55,505 nucleotides of DNA from Lachnospiraceae bacterium (GCA_024699595.1 JAILPG010000034.1:1-55505); one strand, 5' to 3'. Numbered from the stretch's first letter, positions 45,700 through 54,806 are shown. The notes: generated from the sequence alone by a model not told the origin. Made by a program: numbers and translations.

Positions 45700-46043
45700 C
45701 AGAAATTGCTCCCGTTCCATCCCCAGTCAGGAGTCGCCGAATATTTGATATACATATGATCCGGCGCTATCCCGAGAACATCACCGAAGATCTTGGTGAT
45801 CTCCGCAGTCATCCTTGAAAAAGCATCCCTGTTCGGACCGCCGAAGATCCTGACCTCGATGTAGGCCATAGGTTCGCTGTTATCACCCCTGAAATACAGA
45901 TGATAATCATCCTCAAAACCGGTCATCAGCCAGCTCTCGCTCTTTCCGGGAATCAGAGATATCGCCTGACCCAGTCTGCTCTTAAGTTCCTTTTCCTGTT
46001 CCTCAGTGATCTTTACACTGATCTTTGAATCAATAAACGGCAT
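45699..46043 (-). CDS. MIF/phenylpyruvate tautomerase-like protein
   Basis: The 114-aa product starts MPFIDSKISVKITEEQEKELKSRLGQAI. Pro directly after Met is the catalytic base in the tautomerase superfamily, and the central AYIEVRIFGGPNRDAFSRMTAEITKI pattern and length fit macrophage-migration-inhibitory-factor-like members. The start at 46043 is set by GGGAGG 7 nt upstream; any upstream start would bury Pro1. The natural substrate of bacterial members is mostly unknown. It is coupled by TGATG to the fructosamine kinase-family gene. Confidence 0.9.
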   Translation of the reverse strand: MPFIDSKISVKITEEQEKELKSRLGQAISLIPGKSESWLMTGFEDDYHLYFRGDNSEPMAYIEVRIFGGPNRDAFSRMTAEITKIFGDVLGIAPDHMYIKYSATPDWGWNGSNF

Positions 46044-46064
46044 ACTGTAACCTCCCAAAATATA

Positions 46065-46931
46065 TTACTGTTTTTTCTCAGATTTCTGCGTTTCCTCGGT
46101 TTTCTGTGTATCCTCTGTTTCCTGTGTTTCCCCGGATTCCTGTGTTTTCTCTGTTTCTGCCAACCTGCTCTGTCCGGTCAGATAGTTGATCTCCACACCG
46201 GGCTGGACGTTATATACAAACACATGAAAGCAGACGGAATCGCCCTTGTCTTCAACGGAATATGCTTCCATTTCCACACCGCGGGCAACAAGCTCCCTTC
46301 CCTTAAAATACGGAGTCACTCTGTAAAGGATATGATAATCCGTATCATCCAGGCAGTGCAGGATCTGTTCTTCAAACGAAAGCATAGCCCCTGTATTCAT
46401 ATATGTCGTTCCGGTGATAAGGTTCTTATAATTGGCATCCTGCCCTGTCATCGCATATGCGACAAGATGACATCTGTTATAAAGGTATGGCGGAGTGGCA
46501 TCCACTATCCCCGCATATTTTTCCTGATCCCAGCCGGAGGGTTTGATGCGGCCAAGACTCCCGCGCTCTTCCTCAGGCATCAGGGATTTATGCAGCCTTA
46601 CAAAAGCGGGTCCGCACCTGCCCTTGCTGTCTATCTCAGAGTATCGCTCTCCGTATACGTTCTTAAGATCCCATCCGTTGAACTGCGGTTTGTCTTTATT
46701 AAGGACAACATATGGTTCTCCAAAATAGTCCGGTATCTTCTCGGGATGAGCCGTCACAAGGCTTTCTGAGCCGTGGTCATAGGTTGTTGCCTGTTTTATT
46801 CCAAGATAACTTAGCAGAAAATAAACTGTAAGTCCTGTCAGACATACAAGAAGAGCTACCGCGGTTATGATATCCTTCAGCTTTTGTTTCTTTCTGCGCT
46901 TATCCCTTTTAAGCTTCCATATCTCATTCAT
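46065..46931 (-). CDS. membrane-anchored DNA/RNA non-specific endonuclease
   Basis: The 288-aa product has a basic N-terminus and one membrane helix (residues 23-45) with the rest outside. The catalytic region reads PPYLYNRCHLVAYAMTGQDANYKNLITGTTYMNTGAMLSFEE. This matches the beta-beta-alpha-metal nuclease family in which NRCH replaces the more usual DRGH; the His and the later Asn (NLITGT.YMN) act in catalysis and Mg binding. Related Streptococcus EndA degrades DNA at the surface. The tail is a Thr-Gln-Glu-rich repeat (TQESGETQETEDTQKTEETQ). It starts 1 nt after the dtd stop, so the two are coupled. Confidence 0.9.
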   Translation of the reverse strand: MNEIWKLKRDKRRKKQKLKDIITAVALLVCLTGLTVYFLLSYLGIKQATTYDHGSESLVTAHPEKIPDYFGEPYVVLNKDKPQFNGWDLKNVYGERYSEIDSKGRCGPAFVRLHKSLMPEEERGSLGRIKPSGWDQEKYAGIVDATPPYLYNRCHLVAYAMTGQDANYKNLITGTTYMNTGAMLSFEEQILHCLDDTDYHILYRVTPYFKGRELVARGVEMEAYSVEDKGDSVCFHVFVYNVQPGVEINYLTGQSRLAETEKTQESGETQETEDTQKTEETQKSEKKQ

Positions 46932-46932
46932 T

Positions 46933-47385
46933 TCAGTTTAATATCTCATCTGAATCAAGTATTATCGTAAAGGGGCCTTCGTTAATGAGGCTCACCTGCA
47001 TATCCGCACCAAATTCACCTGTTTCAACGCTTTTCACTTCTTCCCTGCATTTTGAGACAACATATTCATACAGCCTGTTTGCCTCATCAGGTGCACCCGC
47101 CTTTACAAACGATGGTCTGTTTCCCTTCCTGCAGTCGGCATAGAGCGTGAACTGGGATACGATCAAAAGAGAACCGTTCACATCAGACAGGGACAGGTTG
47201 GTCTTTCCGTTCTCATCGGGAAATATCCGCAGTCCCAAAAGCTTCTTCACCATTCTGTCCGCGATCCCTTCATCATCCGTCTGACTCACTCCCACAAGGA
47301 CCAGATATCCCCTGTCAATGCTTCCAATAACTTTTCCATCTGTCTTAACATCCGCTTTAGAGACCACCTGTATGACAAAACGCAT
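46933..47385 (-). CDS. dtd: D-aminoacyl-tRNA deacylase
   Basis: The 150-aa enzyme removes D-amino acids (and glycine from tRNA-Ala) from mischarged tRNAs. Typical features are [33 protein letters not shown] at the start, the SQFTLYAD motif and the cross-subunit motif, here NEGPFTI instead of the usual NxGPVT. GAGGAG precedes the ATG. The gene lies between a rhomboid protease gene and the anchored nuclease gene. Confidence 0.95.
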   Translation of the reverse strand: MRFVIQVVSKADVKTDGKVIGSIDRGYLVLVGVSQTDDEGIADRMVKKLLGLRIFPDENGKTNLSLSDVNGSLLIVSQFTLYADCRKGNRPSFVKAGAPDEANRLYEYVVSKCREEVKSVETGEFGADMQVSLINEGPFTIILDSDEILN

Positions 47386-47428
47386 ATATTTCTCCTCTTT
47401 ATCACCGCTCTGTTTGAAGTAAACGTAT

Positions 47429-48019
47429 CTACAGCACGGAGATATCCTCTCCCGCCTTTTTATTTAACAGATATCCGACAACGGCGCCTACCAGCCCTCC
47501 CACAATGTGGGCCATGTTGGAAATGTCATCCTTTGCGGTGATCCCGTCATATACCTGCTGTCCTATATAGATGACTGCAACAAGGATAAAGGTCAAAGGG
47601 ATCTCCCCGTCCTTAAAGCCCGTAAATGAAGCAAGTATTATAAAGGCAAATACCACGCCGCTTGCCCCGCAAAGGCCTGTATCCCAGAACAGTATATAGT
47701 TAACAAGCCCGGTTACAAATGCAGTCAGCGCGATCAGCTCAATAAGCATCTTCGAACCGTATTTTTCCTCGAGCATGGGCCCAAGCAGCAAAAGGTAAGA
47801 AGCATTTCCTATCAGGTGTGCAAATCCCGCATGACCAAATACATGTGTGAAGAGCCGTATATACGTAAGCGGATCCGAAAGCGGTGAGTGCCAGGTCATA
47901 AACAGTAATTTTGTACTGACACCACCCGTAATAACACCCAACAGTGATACCGCAAAACATATTATCACAAAGCCGAGCACAACGGGTGAATTAAATGAAA
48001 TTTTAAACTTTTTTTTCAT
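47429..48019 (-). CDS. rhomboid intramembrane serine protease
   Basis: The 196-aa protein has about six transmembrane helices and the key residues: Asn72 in HLIGNASY, Ser120 in [10 protein letters not shown], and His171 in MAHIVGG. Rhomboids cut transmembrane segments in the membrane. It is short and has no extra domain. The promoter is at 48140-48167, and a perfect palindrome lies in its leader. Unlike the rhomboid-like protein at 9836-10759, it keeps the catalytic dyad. Confidence 0.93.
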   Translation of the reverse strand: MKKKFKISFNSPVVLGFVIICFAVSLLGVITGGVSTKLLFMTWHSPLSDPLTYIRLFTHVFGHAGFAHLIGNASYLLLLGPMLEEKYGSKMLIELIALTAFVTGLVNYILFWDTGLCGASGVVFAFIILASFTGFKDGEIPLTFILVAVIYIGQQVYDGITAKDDISNMAHIVGGLVGAVVGYLLNKKAGEDISVL

Positions 48020-48100
48020 GATCTTTTCTCTGTTTCTGTTTTTATTGTCTGTTTGTATATGCGAACCCGAGGAAAAGCTTTGATCCGTGCTTCCCTAAAT

Positions 48101-48114
48101 GTTTCCATGGAAAC
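48101..48114. promoter_or_regulatory. 14-nt perfect palindrome, possible operator
   Basis: GTTTCCATGGAAAC lies about 25-40 nt downstream of the predicted -10 of the rhomboid gene and some 110 nt before the -35 of the divergent HTH gene. The HTH protein encoded next door is a candidate binder. Confidence 0.4.
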
Positions 48115-48139
48115 TTATCATATCTCATACAGGAATTGT

Positions 48140-48167
48140 ATTATAACAAACAAAATTGCCTTGTTAA
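48140..48167 (-). promoter_or_regulatory. promoter of the rhomboid protease gene
   Basis: On the minus strand TTAACA and TATAAT are 16 nt apart, 120 nt upstream of the ATG at 48019. Confidence 0.6.
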
Positions 48168-48225
48168 ACCGCAAATATCCGCAAACGAATATTTATTATG
48201 TTTAATCGGTGTGATCACGGCTTGC

Positions 48226-48254
48226 TTGACACCCCGTATGTCACAGCCTATATT
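48226..48254 (+). promoter_or_regulatory. promoter of the HTH regulator gene
   Basis: TTGACA (consensus -35, 48226-48231) and TATATT (48249-48254) are 17 nt apart, about 38 nt before the start codon. Confidence 0.8.
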
Positions 48255-48291
48255 TTTTATAGCAGGATTCAAAATCTTTGGAGGATCATAA

Positions 48292-48792
48292 ATGGGCAGA
48301 AAATCAACAAAAGCCAACAAAAACATCTACCAGACAAGCCGCGAGTCATTAGGTCTCACCAGGGAAGCCGCCGCAGAAATACTCGGATTCATATCGGAGG
48401 ATCGTATCGAAAAGATCGAAAGCGAAAAGACTCTTCCCCATCCCGAGGAGATCCTTGCCATGGCTGACGGCTATAAGAATCCTTCATTATGCAATTATTT
48501 CTGTTCACAGGTGTGTCCCATAGGTCAGAAATACGTTCCCAAAGTAAAGGTCAAGGATCTGTCCCAGATCACCGTGGAAATGATGGTCTCCCTTAACAAT
48601 CTCAACAAGAACCGTGACAGATTAATGGAGATCACTGTCGATGGAGAGATCACCGAAGATGAAATGACCGATTTCTGCAATATTCAGAACGAGCTCGACA
48701 AGATATCCCAGACGGTCGATTCTCTCAGGTTGTGGGTTGAAGGTGCCATCGCTTCGGGCCGCATAGACAAGGATCTGATGGAGCGTTTATAA
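48292..48792 (+). CDS. Xre-type helix-turn-helix protein with Cys cluster
   Basis: The 166-aa product has an N-terminal Xre-like helix-turn-helix (YQTSRESLGLTREAAAEILGFISEDRIEKIESEKTLPHPEEI), then a Cys cluster C-x3-C-x3-C (LCNYFCSQVCPIG) and a coiled-coil C-terminal half (residues 95-166). GGAGG precedes the ATG. The cysteines could bind a metal or sense redox state. The rubrerythrin gene lies close by and would fit an oxidative-stress theme, but no link is shown. Similar proteins are common in Lachnospiraceae, without a known target. Confidence 0.82.
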   Translation: MGRKSTKANKNIYQTSRESLGLTREAAAEILGFISEDRIEKIESEKTLPHPEEILAMADGYKNPSLCNYFCSQVCPIGQKYVPKVKVKDLSQITVEMMVSLNNLNKNRDRLMEITVDGEITEDEMTDFCNIQNELDKISQTVDSLRLWVEGAIASGRIDKDLMERL

Positions 48793-48805
48793 AGTAAGAA
48801 TTTTC

Positions 48806-49453
48806 CTAACTGATGACCGCTGAGAACAGATCATCGCAGGTATCGCAAAGGATCTCTGCCCCGCTTTCAATGAGTGCCTGTCTGGTCCTGAAGCCCCAGG
48901 TAACACATATGCAGTCAAGCTCTGCATTTTTTGCTGTCTCTATATCAACATTGGAATCCCCGACATAAACGGAATCCGCGCTGCAGACAGAAAGCTTTTC
49001 AAGCGCGATATCCACCATCTCTCTGTCAGGCTTAAGCTTTACGCCGTCTGTTGCACCCATGTAAAAATCAAAACATCCCTGAAACATCGACTCACAGAGA
49101 GCACCCACTGCGGCATCAGCCTTATTTGAGATCACGGCGGTCCGGATACCTGAATCCTTCAGCTTATTCAAAAGCTCCCTGATCCCTTCGTAGGGTCTTG
49201 TTTTCTCCTGACAGTGAGCCCTGTAATATACTGAAAAGCTCCTGTATATCTCTTCTATAAGAACCGGATCCGTATCTTTTGGCAGTGCTCTTACTATTAG
49301 CCTGTGTATGCCGTTTCCGACAAAGGATTTGACCTCACTAACTGTATGTTCGGGGAAAGAATACTCTCTCATCACATGATTTAAGCTGTCTGTAAGGTCC
49401 TCTATGGTATCAAGGATAGTCCCGTCCATATCAAATATAACCGCTTTTTTCAT
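48806..49453 (-). CDS. HAD-family phosphatase, phosphoglycolate phosphatase-like
   Basis: The 215-aa product has all HAD motifs: FDMDGTILDT (nucleophile and acid Asp), AVISNKADAA (motif II), KLKPDREM (motif III Lys) and YVGDSNVDIETAKNA (motif IV). The cap domain of about 65 residues between motifs I and II fits the Gph/PGP type, which removes 2-phosphoglycolate formed during DNA repair. Relatives act on other sugar phosphates, so the substrate is not certain. Confidence 0.9.
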   Translation of the reverse strand: MKKAVIFDMDGTILDTIEDLTDSLNHVMREYSFPEHTVSEVKSFVGNGIHRLIVRALPKDTDPVLIEEIYRSFSVYYRAHCQEKTRPYEGIRELLNKLKDSGIRTAVISNKADAAVGALCESMFQGCFDFYMGATDGVKLKPDREMVDIALEKLSVCSADSVYVGDSNVDIETAKNAELDCICVTWGFRTRQALIESGAEILCDTCDDLFSAVIS

Positions 49454-49489
49454 ATATATGATCCTTTTGGTTTTTTACGCAAAATACGA

Positions 49490-49519
49490 TTGTTAAAGCT
49501 TCCGTACATAAGTTATAAT
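49490..49519 (+). promoter_or_regulatory. promoter of the rubrerythrin gene
   Basis: TTGTTA and TATAAT are 18 nt apart, about 37 nt before the ATG at 49557, which has a strong AAAGGAGG site. Confidence 0.7.
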
Positions 49520-49556
49520 TAAGCATACAACAAACATTATAAAAGGAGGAACAGTT

Positions 49557-50096
49557 ATGAGCAATCCCTATGAAGGAACACAGACAGAGAAAAATCTTCT
49601 TGCAGCCTTTGCCGGTGAATCACAGGCAAGAAACAAATATACCTATTTTGCTTCGGTAGCCAAAAAAGAAGGTTACGAGCAGATATCCTCGTTATTCTTA
49701 AAGACCGCCGATAACGAGAAGGAGCATGCAAAGCTCTGGTTCAAGGAGCTTAAGGGCATCGGAAGCACACCCGAGAATCTTAAGGCTGCAGCTGACGGCG
49801 AGAACTACGAGTGGACGGACATGTATGAAGAGTTTGCAAAGACCGCCGATGAAGAGGGTTTCCATGAGCTTGCCGAAAAGTTCCGTGGAGTAGCCGCCAT
49901 CGAAAAGCATCATGAGGAAAGATACCGTGCCCTCCTTAACAACATCGAGATGAAGCAGGTATTCGAAAAGAGCGAAGTCAAGGTATGGGAATGCCGCAAC
50001 TGCGGTCATATCGTTGTGGGCACCAACGCTCCGGACGTATGTCCTGTATGCAATCACCCCCAGAGCTTCTTCGAGGTTGAGGCAAAGAATTATTAA
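49557..50096 (+). CDS. rbr: rubrerythrin
   Basis: The 179-aa protein reduces hydrogen peroxide in anaerobes. The N-terminal four-helix ferritin-like domain holds the di-iron ligands (Glu in [14 protein letters not shown], ExxH in NEKEHAKLW, and Glu/His in [12 protein letters not shown]). The C-terminal rubredoxin-like domain has the paired CRNCG and CPVCN motifs that bind one iron. It is a complete classical rubrerythrin. It stands alone with its own promoter and terminator. Confidence 0.97.
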   Translation: MSNPYEGTQTEKNLLAAFAGESQARNKYTYFASVAKKEGYEQISSLFLKTADNEKEHAKLWFKELKGIGSTPENLKAAADGENYEWTDMYEEFAKTADEEGFHELAEKFRGVAAIEKHHEERYRALLNNIEMKQVFEKSEVKVWECRNCGHIVVGTNAPDVCPVCNHPQSFFEVEAKNY

Positions 50097-50123
50097 TTAT
50101 CATACCTGCGTATCATCATAAGA

Positions 50124-50183
50124 TAACCCAACAGATCTGATCGGGTTAACCGAAAAAGAGCAGTCAGCAAAGGCTGCTCTTTT
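50124..50183 (+). terminator. double hairpin terminator after rubrerythrin
   Basis: A first stem TAACCC/GGGTTA (50124-50148) is followed by AAAGAGCAG/CTGCTCTTT (50155-50182), the second with A and T tracts on both sides, so it can serve both rubrerythrin and the convergent amylase gene. Confidence 0.8.
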
Positions 50184-50194
50184 ATATATATGGG

Positions 50195-51793
50195 TCAGGA
50201 TGGATTCTTAAATACCGCTATCGAATACGGCGGCATTGTAAGTTCATTCCCCTGTATAAACGGCTCGTCTTCTCCTGTGATAAGCTGATCCGTCATCTCG
50301 CAATACCCGTTATCCGGAAGCATTAAGGTTCTTTGCTCTTCGCAGCCGTTTATCACTATCATGACAGATCTGCCCTCTTTTTGGCTGCCGGCTCCGGAAA
50401 CATTACCGTTATCGGAAGCACTGTCCTCTGCCTTATCATCATATGTCCGGATGAATGCGCAGGTATCATCTCCGGTAAGCTCAGAAACCACGTATGTCTT
50501 ACCTCTTGCGATGACCGGATGGCTGTTTCTTAATACGACAGCTTTTCTGTAATAATTCAGGATCGATGCAGGATCATCCGTCTGTGAACTTACGGATCCG
50601 AATTTCATATCCGGCATTTCCATCCCCTCAGGTCCCCTGCACATATATTCATCATCACCCCACTGCATCGGTGCCCGTTTGTTTTCATCCTTTCCCGAGC
50701 CCTTCATGCCGGTCTCCTCACCGTAATATATAAATGCATTACCCGTCATGAGCAGATTGAGGGCGCCTGCAAATTTCGTCTTCGTGCCGTCATCATAGGC
50801 ATAATAACCCGCACTCCTTCCCATATCGTGATTAGTGTAGAACGGTGCGTTGATATATCCCGGATAATAGCTTTCATACAAAGCTTCTTCTTTTTCCATT
50901 GACTGTGCATATACAGACATGGATCTGTTACCCTTTACGACCGATGCGATTATCCCGTCAGGGCCGGAAAAAGCAAAATCAAAAAGCGAATCTATCCCCG
51001 ATGCGTAATACTTTGAATAAGTATCCTGAGCCGTGTAACACTCACCCACGAGATATACATCCTTATTCTGAGACTGTACCATATCCTTAAACCACTTTAG
51101 GAACTCGACATTCTTTGCGGTGTCATCGCTGAAATAATAGGAAACCGCATCCAGCCTGAAACCGTCGACTCCCATATCAAGCCAGTATCCGGTGATCTTT
51201 TCGATTTCTTTTCTTACCTCTTTGGAATCCAGATCAAGGTCCGGCATTCCTTCATAAAAACGTGCTTCATAATACCTATCACCGGTATCTGTGGAAATGC
51301 AGGCATATCCGTCTTTTTTCACATCCGAAAAATTGTAATATTCCGGATGATCATAAAACCACGGATGCTGTATTGATGTATGATTGAGTGCAAGATCAAG
51401 GATGACCTTCACGCCTCTCTTATGGCACTCTTTCAAAAGCTTTTTGAAATCATCTGTGGTCCCGTAATCCGGATCCACGGACATATAATCCATCGTGTCA
51501 TATTTGTGATAAGAAGGCGAAGCAAATATCGGCATGAGCCACAGTTCATTTACTTCAAGATCATTCCCCTTACCGTCTTTTCCGTCATTTATATAGTCGA
51601 GCTTTTGAATAAGACCCTTAATATCCCCGATCCCGTCACCGTTGCTGTCAGCAAATGAATACACAAATACCTCATAGCAGGTCCCGTATTTATCATCCGG
51701 ATATAAAGAACGGTTCCTTGAGCATCCTGACAGCAGACCTGTCAAAAGTATTAACGTTAATACCGTAAAAGCTTTAAGATATCTGTTTCTCAT
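50195..51793 (-). CDS. GH13 alpha-amylase family lipoprotein
   Basis: The 532-aa product is a surface lipoprotein (lipobox LLSGC, Cys24) with a GH13 catalytic barrel starting at YEVFVYSFADSNGDGIGDIKG. The four conserved regions are visible: DLALNH, GFRLDAV with nucleophile Asp215, GECY with acid/base Glu251, and TNHD with Asp323. An insert with Ser/Gly-rich sequence occurs near residue 470. The start pattern and short domain B fit alpha-glucosidase or cyclomaltodextrinase-like subfamilies acting on starch oligosaccharides. GAGG precedes the ATG by 7 nt. It is separated from the lipoprotein genes upstream by a hairpin. Confidence 0.93.
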   Translation of the reverse strand: MRNRYLKAFTVLTLILLTGLLSGCSRNRSLYPDDKYGTCYEVFVYSFADSNGDGIGDIKGLIQKLDYINDGKDGKGNDLEVNELWLMPIFASPSYHKYDTMDYMSVDPDYGTTDDFKKLLKECHKRGVKVILDLALNHTSIQHPWFYDHPEYYNFSDVKKDGYACISTDTGDRYYEARFYEGMPDLDLDSKEVRKEIEKITGYWLDMGVDGFRLDAVSYYFSDDTAKNVEFLKWFKDMVQSQNKDVYLVGECYTAQDTYSKYYASGIDSLFDFAFSGPDGIIASVVKGNRSMSVYAQSMEKEEALYESYYPGYINAPFYTNHDMGRSAGYYAYDDGTKTKFAGALNLLMTGNAFIYYGEETGMKGSGKDENKRAPMQWGDDEYMCRGPEGMEMPDMKFGSVSSQTDDPASILNYYRKAVVLRNSHPVIARGKTYVVSELTGDDTCAFIRTYDDKAEDSASDNGNVSGAGSQKEGRSVMIVINGCEEQRTLMLPDNGYCEMTDQLITGEDEPFIQGNELTMPPYSIAVFKNPS

Positions 51794-51822
51794 AAATAAA
51801 CCTCACGCCGGACTACCACAAA

Positions 51823-51849
51823 GGAGGAAGCACATTCCGTGCTCCCTCC
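51823..51849 (-). terminator. hairpin after the lipoprotein gene at 51886
   Basis: GGAGG.AGCAC pairs with GTGCT.CCTCC around a 5-nt loop; on the minus strand TTTGTGG follows, a weak T-tract. It separates the lipoprotein pair from the GH13 gene. Confidence 0.55.
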
Positions 51850-51885
51850 GGGTATAGTTTCTGTTATATCAGATGTCTGAATATG

Positions 51886-53010
51886 TTATCTCTGGCCTCC
51901 GATCCTTGCCTTTGATACATTGGCTATAGAGTCTCTGTCTCCGTAACGTGCGAAGCTGTTAATAAGAACGACCTCATAAGTACCGTCATTAAACTTTGAG
52001 TAGAAAACGGTTGTTTTTGCAGAGATATCATAATCCGAATTCCACAGGTTCACGCCGACTGAGCCTAAATAATTTCCTTCTCCCCAGGCAAACGTATCAT
52101 CCTGGCCGCCCTCTGCATCTCCGTAGATTTGAGCGAAATCCTGTTCGAGGTATGATGTGGCGATCTGTTTTATGAAATCCTCATCACTGCCTTCATAATT
52201 ATAGTATTCATCACTTATGTTCCTGGCAGTAACATATCCAATATCGCCGTCATACATCCACAAAAAGTCGTTTTCTGCAGAGGCCACGTAGGTGGAAGGA
52301 TATGACATCCAGACACCTTTTGATGAAGAGCGTATCTTTGTGTTGCCGTCACCAAGGTCCTCATATATGACATCGTCGTCTGCACCTGCGCGGTTTACCT
52401 CGTCAGTAGAAGCTACCTGAGTGCTCTTTACCGGCCTGTAAGGGGAGAGAATATCTCCTTCATCATCCTTGAGCCTCATAAGGCTGTCGATAAACAGGAT
52501 GTCCGCATCTTCCTGGCCCACCGGCGTCATCTCGATCTGATTACCCGCTATCTCATAGGTGCCTGCGGAAGTGAGATCATCCGTCTCAAGATCATAGATC
52601 TCGAAGCTGCCCGTATCATAAAGGGCAAGATAAACGACGTCATATGCATCATACTTCCAGTAACCGGCTACATCATCCTTTGTAAAAGACATTTCCGGAG
52701 TGACATCTCTTCTTACTATATTGCTGTTTGATTTCTTTTCTCCGCCTGCGGATGCGACTTCATATTCCTCTGTTATCTCTGCCGCTTCTCCGCCTCCGGT
52801 GGTCCGCTTTACGCTTGAACGAAGCTTGGATCTCATATCTGAATCATCGGAATCCGCATCATCAGTTTCAACATCCTCTTCTTCCGTCTGGGAAATAGCT
52901 GCATCAGCTTTATCATCTGCCGTATCCACAACAGCCGTACTTGCTGTTCCGCATGCACAAAGCCCGATCGAAAGCGCTAAAACAAGCGGTAATATTATAT
53001 GTCTCTTCAT
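51886..53010 (-). CDS. lipoprotein with GYWKYDAYD domain, short paralogue
   Basis: The product from 53010 (374 aa) has a signal peptide with lipobox (GLCACG). GGGAG 6-7 nt upstream selects this ATG over longer in-frame starts that overlap the previous gene. After a long acidic linker (to about residue 110) it contains a domain with DVAGYWKYDAYDVVYLALYDTGSFEIYDLETDDL, and a C-terminal domain ending in LWNSDYDISAKTTVFYSKFNDGTYEVVLINSFARYGDRDS. Both domains match the next gene upstream (53078-54700), so they are tandem paralogues. The GYWK domain resembles small lipocalin-like modules of gut Clostridia. No enzymatic motif seen. Confidence 0.8.
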   Translation of the reverse strand: MKRHIILPLVLALSIGLCACGTASTAVVDTADDKADAAISQTEEEDVETDDADSDDSDMRSKLRSSVKRTTGGGEAAEITEEYEVASAGGEKKSNSNIVRRDVTPEMSFTKDDVAGYWKYDAYDVVYLALYDTGSFEIYDLETDDLTSAGTYEIAGNQIEMTPVGQEDADILFIDSLMRLKDDEGDILSPYRPVKSTQVASTDEVNRAGADDDVIYEDLGDGNTKIRSSSKGVWMSYPSTYVASAENDFLWMYDGDIGYVTARNISDEYYNYEGSDEDFIKQIATSYLEQDFAQIYGDAEGGQDDTFAWGEGNYLGSVGVNLWNSDYDISAKTTVFYSKFNDGTYEVVLINSFARYGDRDSIANVSKARIGGQR

Positions 53011-53077
53011 GGTGATCTCCCTGTCCTTCTGTTCAATCCGCATATTGCTGTGAACAAATCTTTTAAGCGTCTGTTTC

Positions 53078-54700
53078 TTAACGGTAACCGCCAACTCTTG
53101 TTTCCATCATGTTCGATCTTGCATAGCTGTCACCATATCCGTAGAAGGAATTGATGAGCATGATCTCTGATGTTCCGTCATTGAACGGTGAGACAAACAG
53201 CTTTGTGGCACAGTATTCATCACAATATGAATTCCACAGATTTGCGCTGAAAACTCCCATTGTATTAGCGGTATCACCATATGAGAACTTGGTATCTGCA
53301 CAGTTCTCATAATATCCGAAGAAGTTTGCAAAATCTTCTACCAGGTACTGAGCTCCGATATCCTTGACAAACTGCTCATCCGATCCGGGATATGAATAGT
53401 ATTCATCGGTTACATTTCTTCCGGTAACAAATACCGTATTATCATCGGTTGCATATACATAGTCTGCACCTTCACCTGCGCTGAACCAGGAAGGGAATCT
53501 TATGAATACGCCCTTTGAGCGGGATTTAAACTTATAGGTTCCGTCTCCCTGATCCTCATAGAATCCGTCATATGAACCGTATTTTCTTGTAACATTCGAA
53601 GAATCCGAAACATCAGCTGCGGTCTGCTTTACGGGAACATAAGGTGAAAGTGTATCCCCGTCGCTGTCCATGATCCTCATGCTGCCGAGTACTTCCAGTT
53701 TTTCTGCTTCCTTGGCACCCTTCTCGGTCATTGCAAGCTCGCTTCCCTTAAGCTCAAAGGTTCCTTCTGAAAGAAGATCATCCGTCTTAAGATCATAGGT
53801 TTCATATGTGCCCTTATCATAGAGTACAAGGTACATCTCATCATAGGCATCATATTTCCAGTATCCGGCTATATCAGCTGCGGTGACATCCTTTTTGGTG
53901 ATCTCCATGCCTCTTGAAATCTCAGCATCAGGAGTCTTTTCCTTGTTGGGATCTGCAGAAGCGATATCATCCTCATCGTCAAGTAACTCGACTTCATCGG
54001 ATTCTTCATTGGTATTCTCATCGTTTCCGAGAGAAAGTTTTCCCCTGATATCTTCAGTATCAGCTGTATCAGATAATTCTGAAAGGTCGACGAGCTCGAT
54101 GCTCTTAAGCTCTTCCTCATAGAACTCCTCGTTATCCTCGTAGAAATCAGCGCCACAGCTGTAACCATAGTAATAGTTGAAGAGATCTGTAAGAACAACT
54201 ACACCTGTACCCCACTGGGTATCTTCATTTGAACCCCATTCCCAGTTAACCTTGTATACTGAGTATGTAAGTGCCTGGGTCAGATCATCATCCTGACTGA
54301 TAACCGTTACTGTGCTTTCCGGCTTAACTTCATCCTGAACAAATGCTGTTGCGTAATCTTCAAGGCTCTCATCTCCGAGAGGCTTTGCGGGTGCACACAT
54401 ATTTATGATGATCGTGTCCCCGTCTTCGGTCATATCCTCATAGCGATATGTTCCGTCTTCATTGTTTTCGGTTGTGAGATTTGTAAGTCCGGTATAACCC
54501 TTAGCCATGATGGCAAGTGTGTTCTGTCCTGCGACTTCCTGCTCTTCTTCTGTAGCTGCCTTGTCTTCCTCGGTAACCGTTTCCTGAGGTACCTGCTCTG
54601 CAAGTGATGCTATATCCGCTGTCCCTGCACAGCCTGTAAGCAGTGCCGATATCATAGAGACAGTCAGAACTGTTGATAATAATTGTTTCCTGATACCCAT
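53078..54700 (-). CDS. three-domain lipoprotein with GYWKYDAYD domain, long paralogue
   Basis: The 540-aa product has a signal peptide and lipobox (LLTGC, Cys24) with AGGAGG before the ATG. Residues about 50-195 form a domain (LTNLTTENNEDGTYRYEDM and YYYGYSCGADFYEDNEEFYEEEL) shared with the membrane protein at 34388-34951. After an acidic linker come the GYWKYDAYDEMYLVLYDKGTYETYDL domain (about 285-365) and the C-terminal domain ending in FVSPFNDGTSEIMLINSFYGYGD; these two are shared with the downstream gene. It follows promoter element A. It looks like a secreted binding protein built from modules that recur across the window. Confidence 0.82.
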   Translation of the reverse strand: MGIRKQLLSTVLTVSMISALLTGCAGTADIASLAEQVPQETVTEEDKAATEEEQEVAGQNTLAIMAKGYTGLTNLTTENNEDGTYRYEDMTEDGDTIIINMCAPAKPLGDESLEDYATAFVQDEVKPESTVTVISQDDDLTQALTYSVYKVNWEWGSNEDTQWGTGVVVLTDLFNYYYGYSCGADFYEDNEEFYEEELKSIELVDLSELSDTADTEDIRGKLSLGNDENTNEESDEVELLDDEDDIASADPNKEKTPDAEISRGMEITKKDVTAADIAGYWKYDAYDEMYLVLYDKGTYETYDLKTDDLLSEGTFELKGSELAMTEKGAKEAEKLEVLGSMRIMDSDGDTLSPYVPVKQTAADVSDSSNVTRKYGSYDGFYEDQGDGTYKFKSRSKGVFIRFPSWFSAGEGADYVYATDDNTVFVTGRNVTDEYYSYPGSDEQFVKDIGAQYLVEDFANFFGYYENCADTKFSYGDTANTMGVFSANLWNSYCDEYCATKLFVSPFNDGTSEIMLINSFYGYGDSYARSNMMETRVGGYR

Positions 54701-54806
54701 TTTGATTTCCTCCTGTTGTATTTGTGTGAAACTGATTTCAGGTTATCATTCCTTCCGGACCATTTATGACCCGTGAAGTCTTTCACGTGTTCCACGTTCT
54801 ATGAAC

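Noticed and set aside
46543..46769. Plus-strand frames opposite the endonuclease gene
   Set aside because: The minus-strand gene has a clear family motif, and the opposite frames have no ribosome site or recognisable domain.
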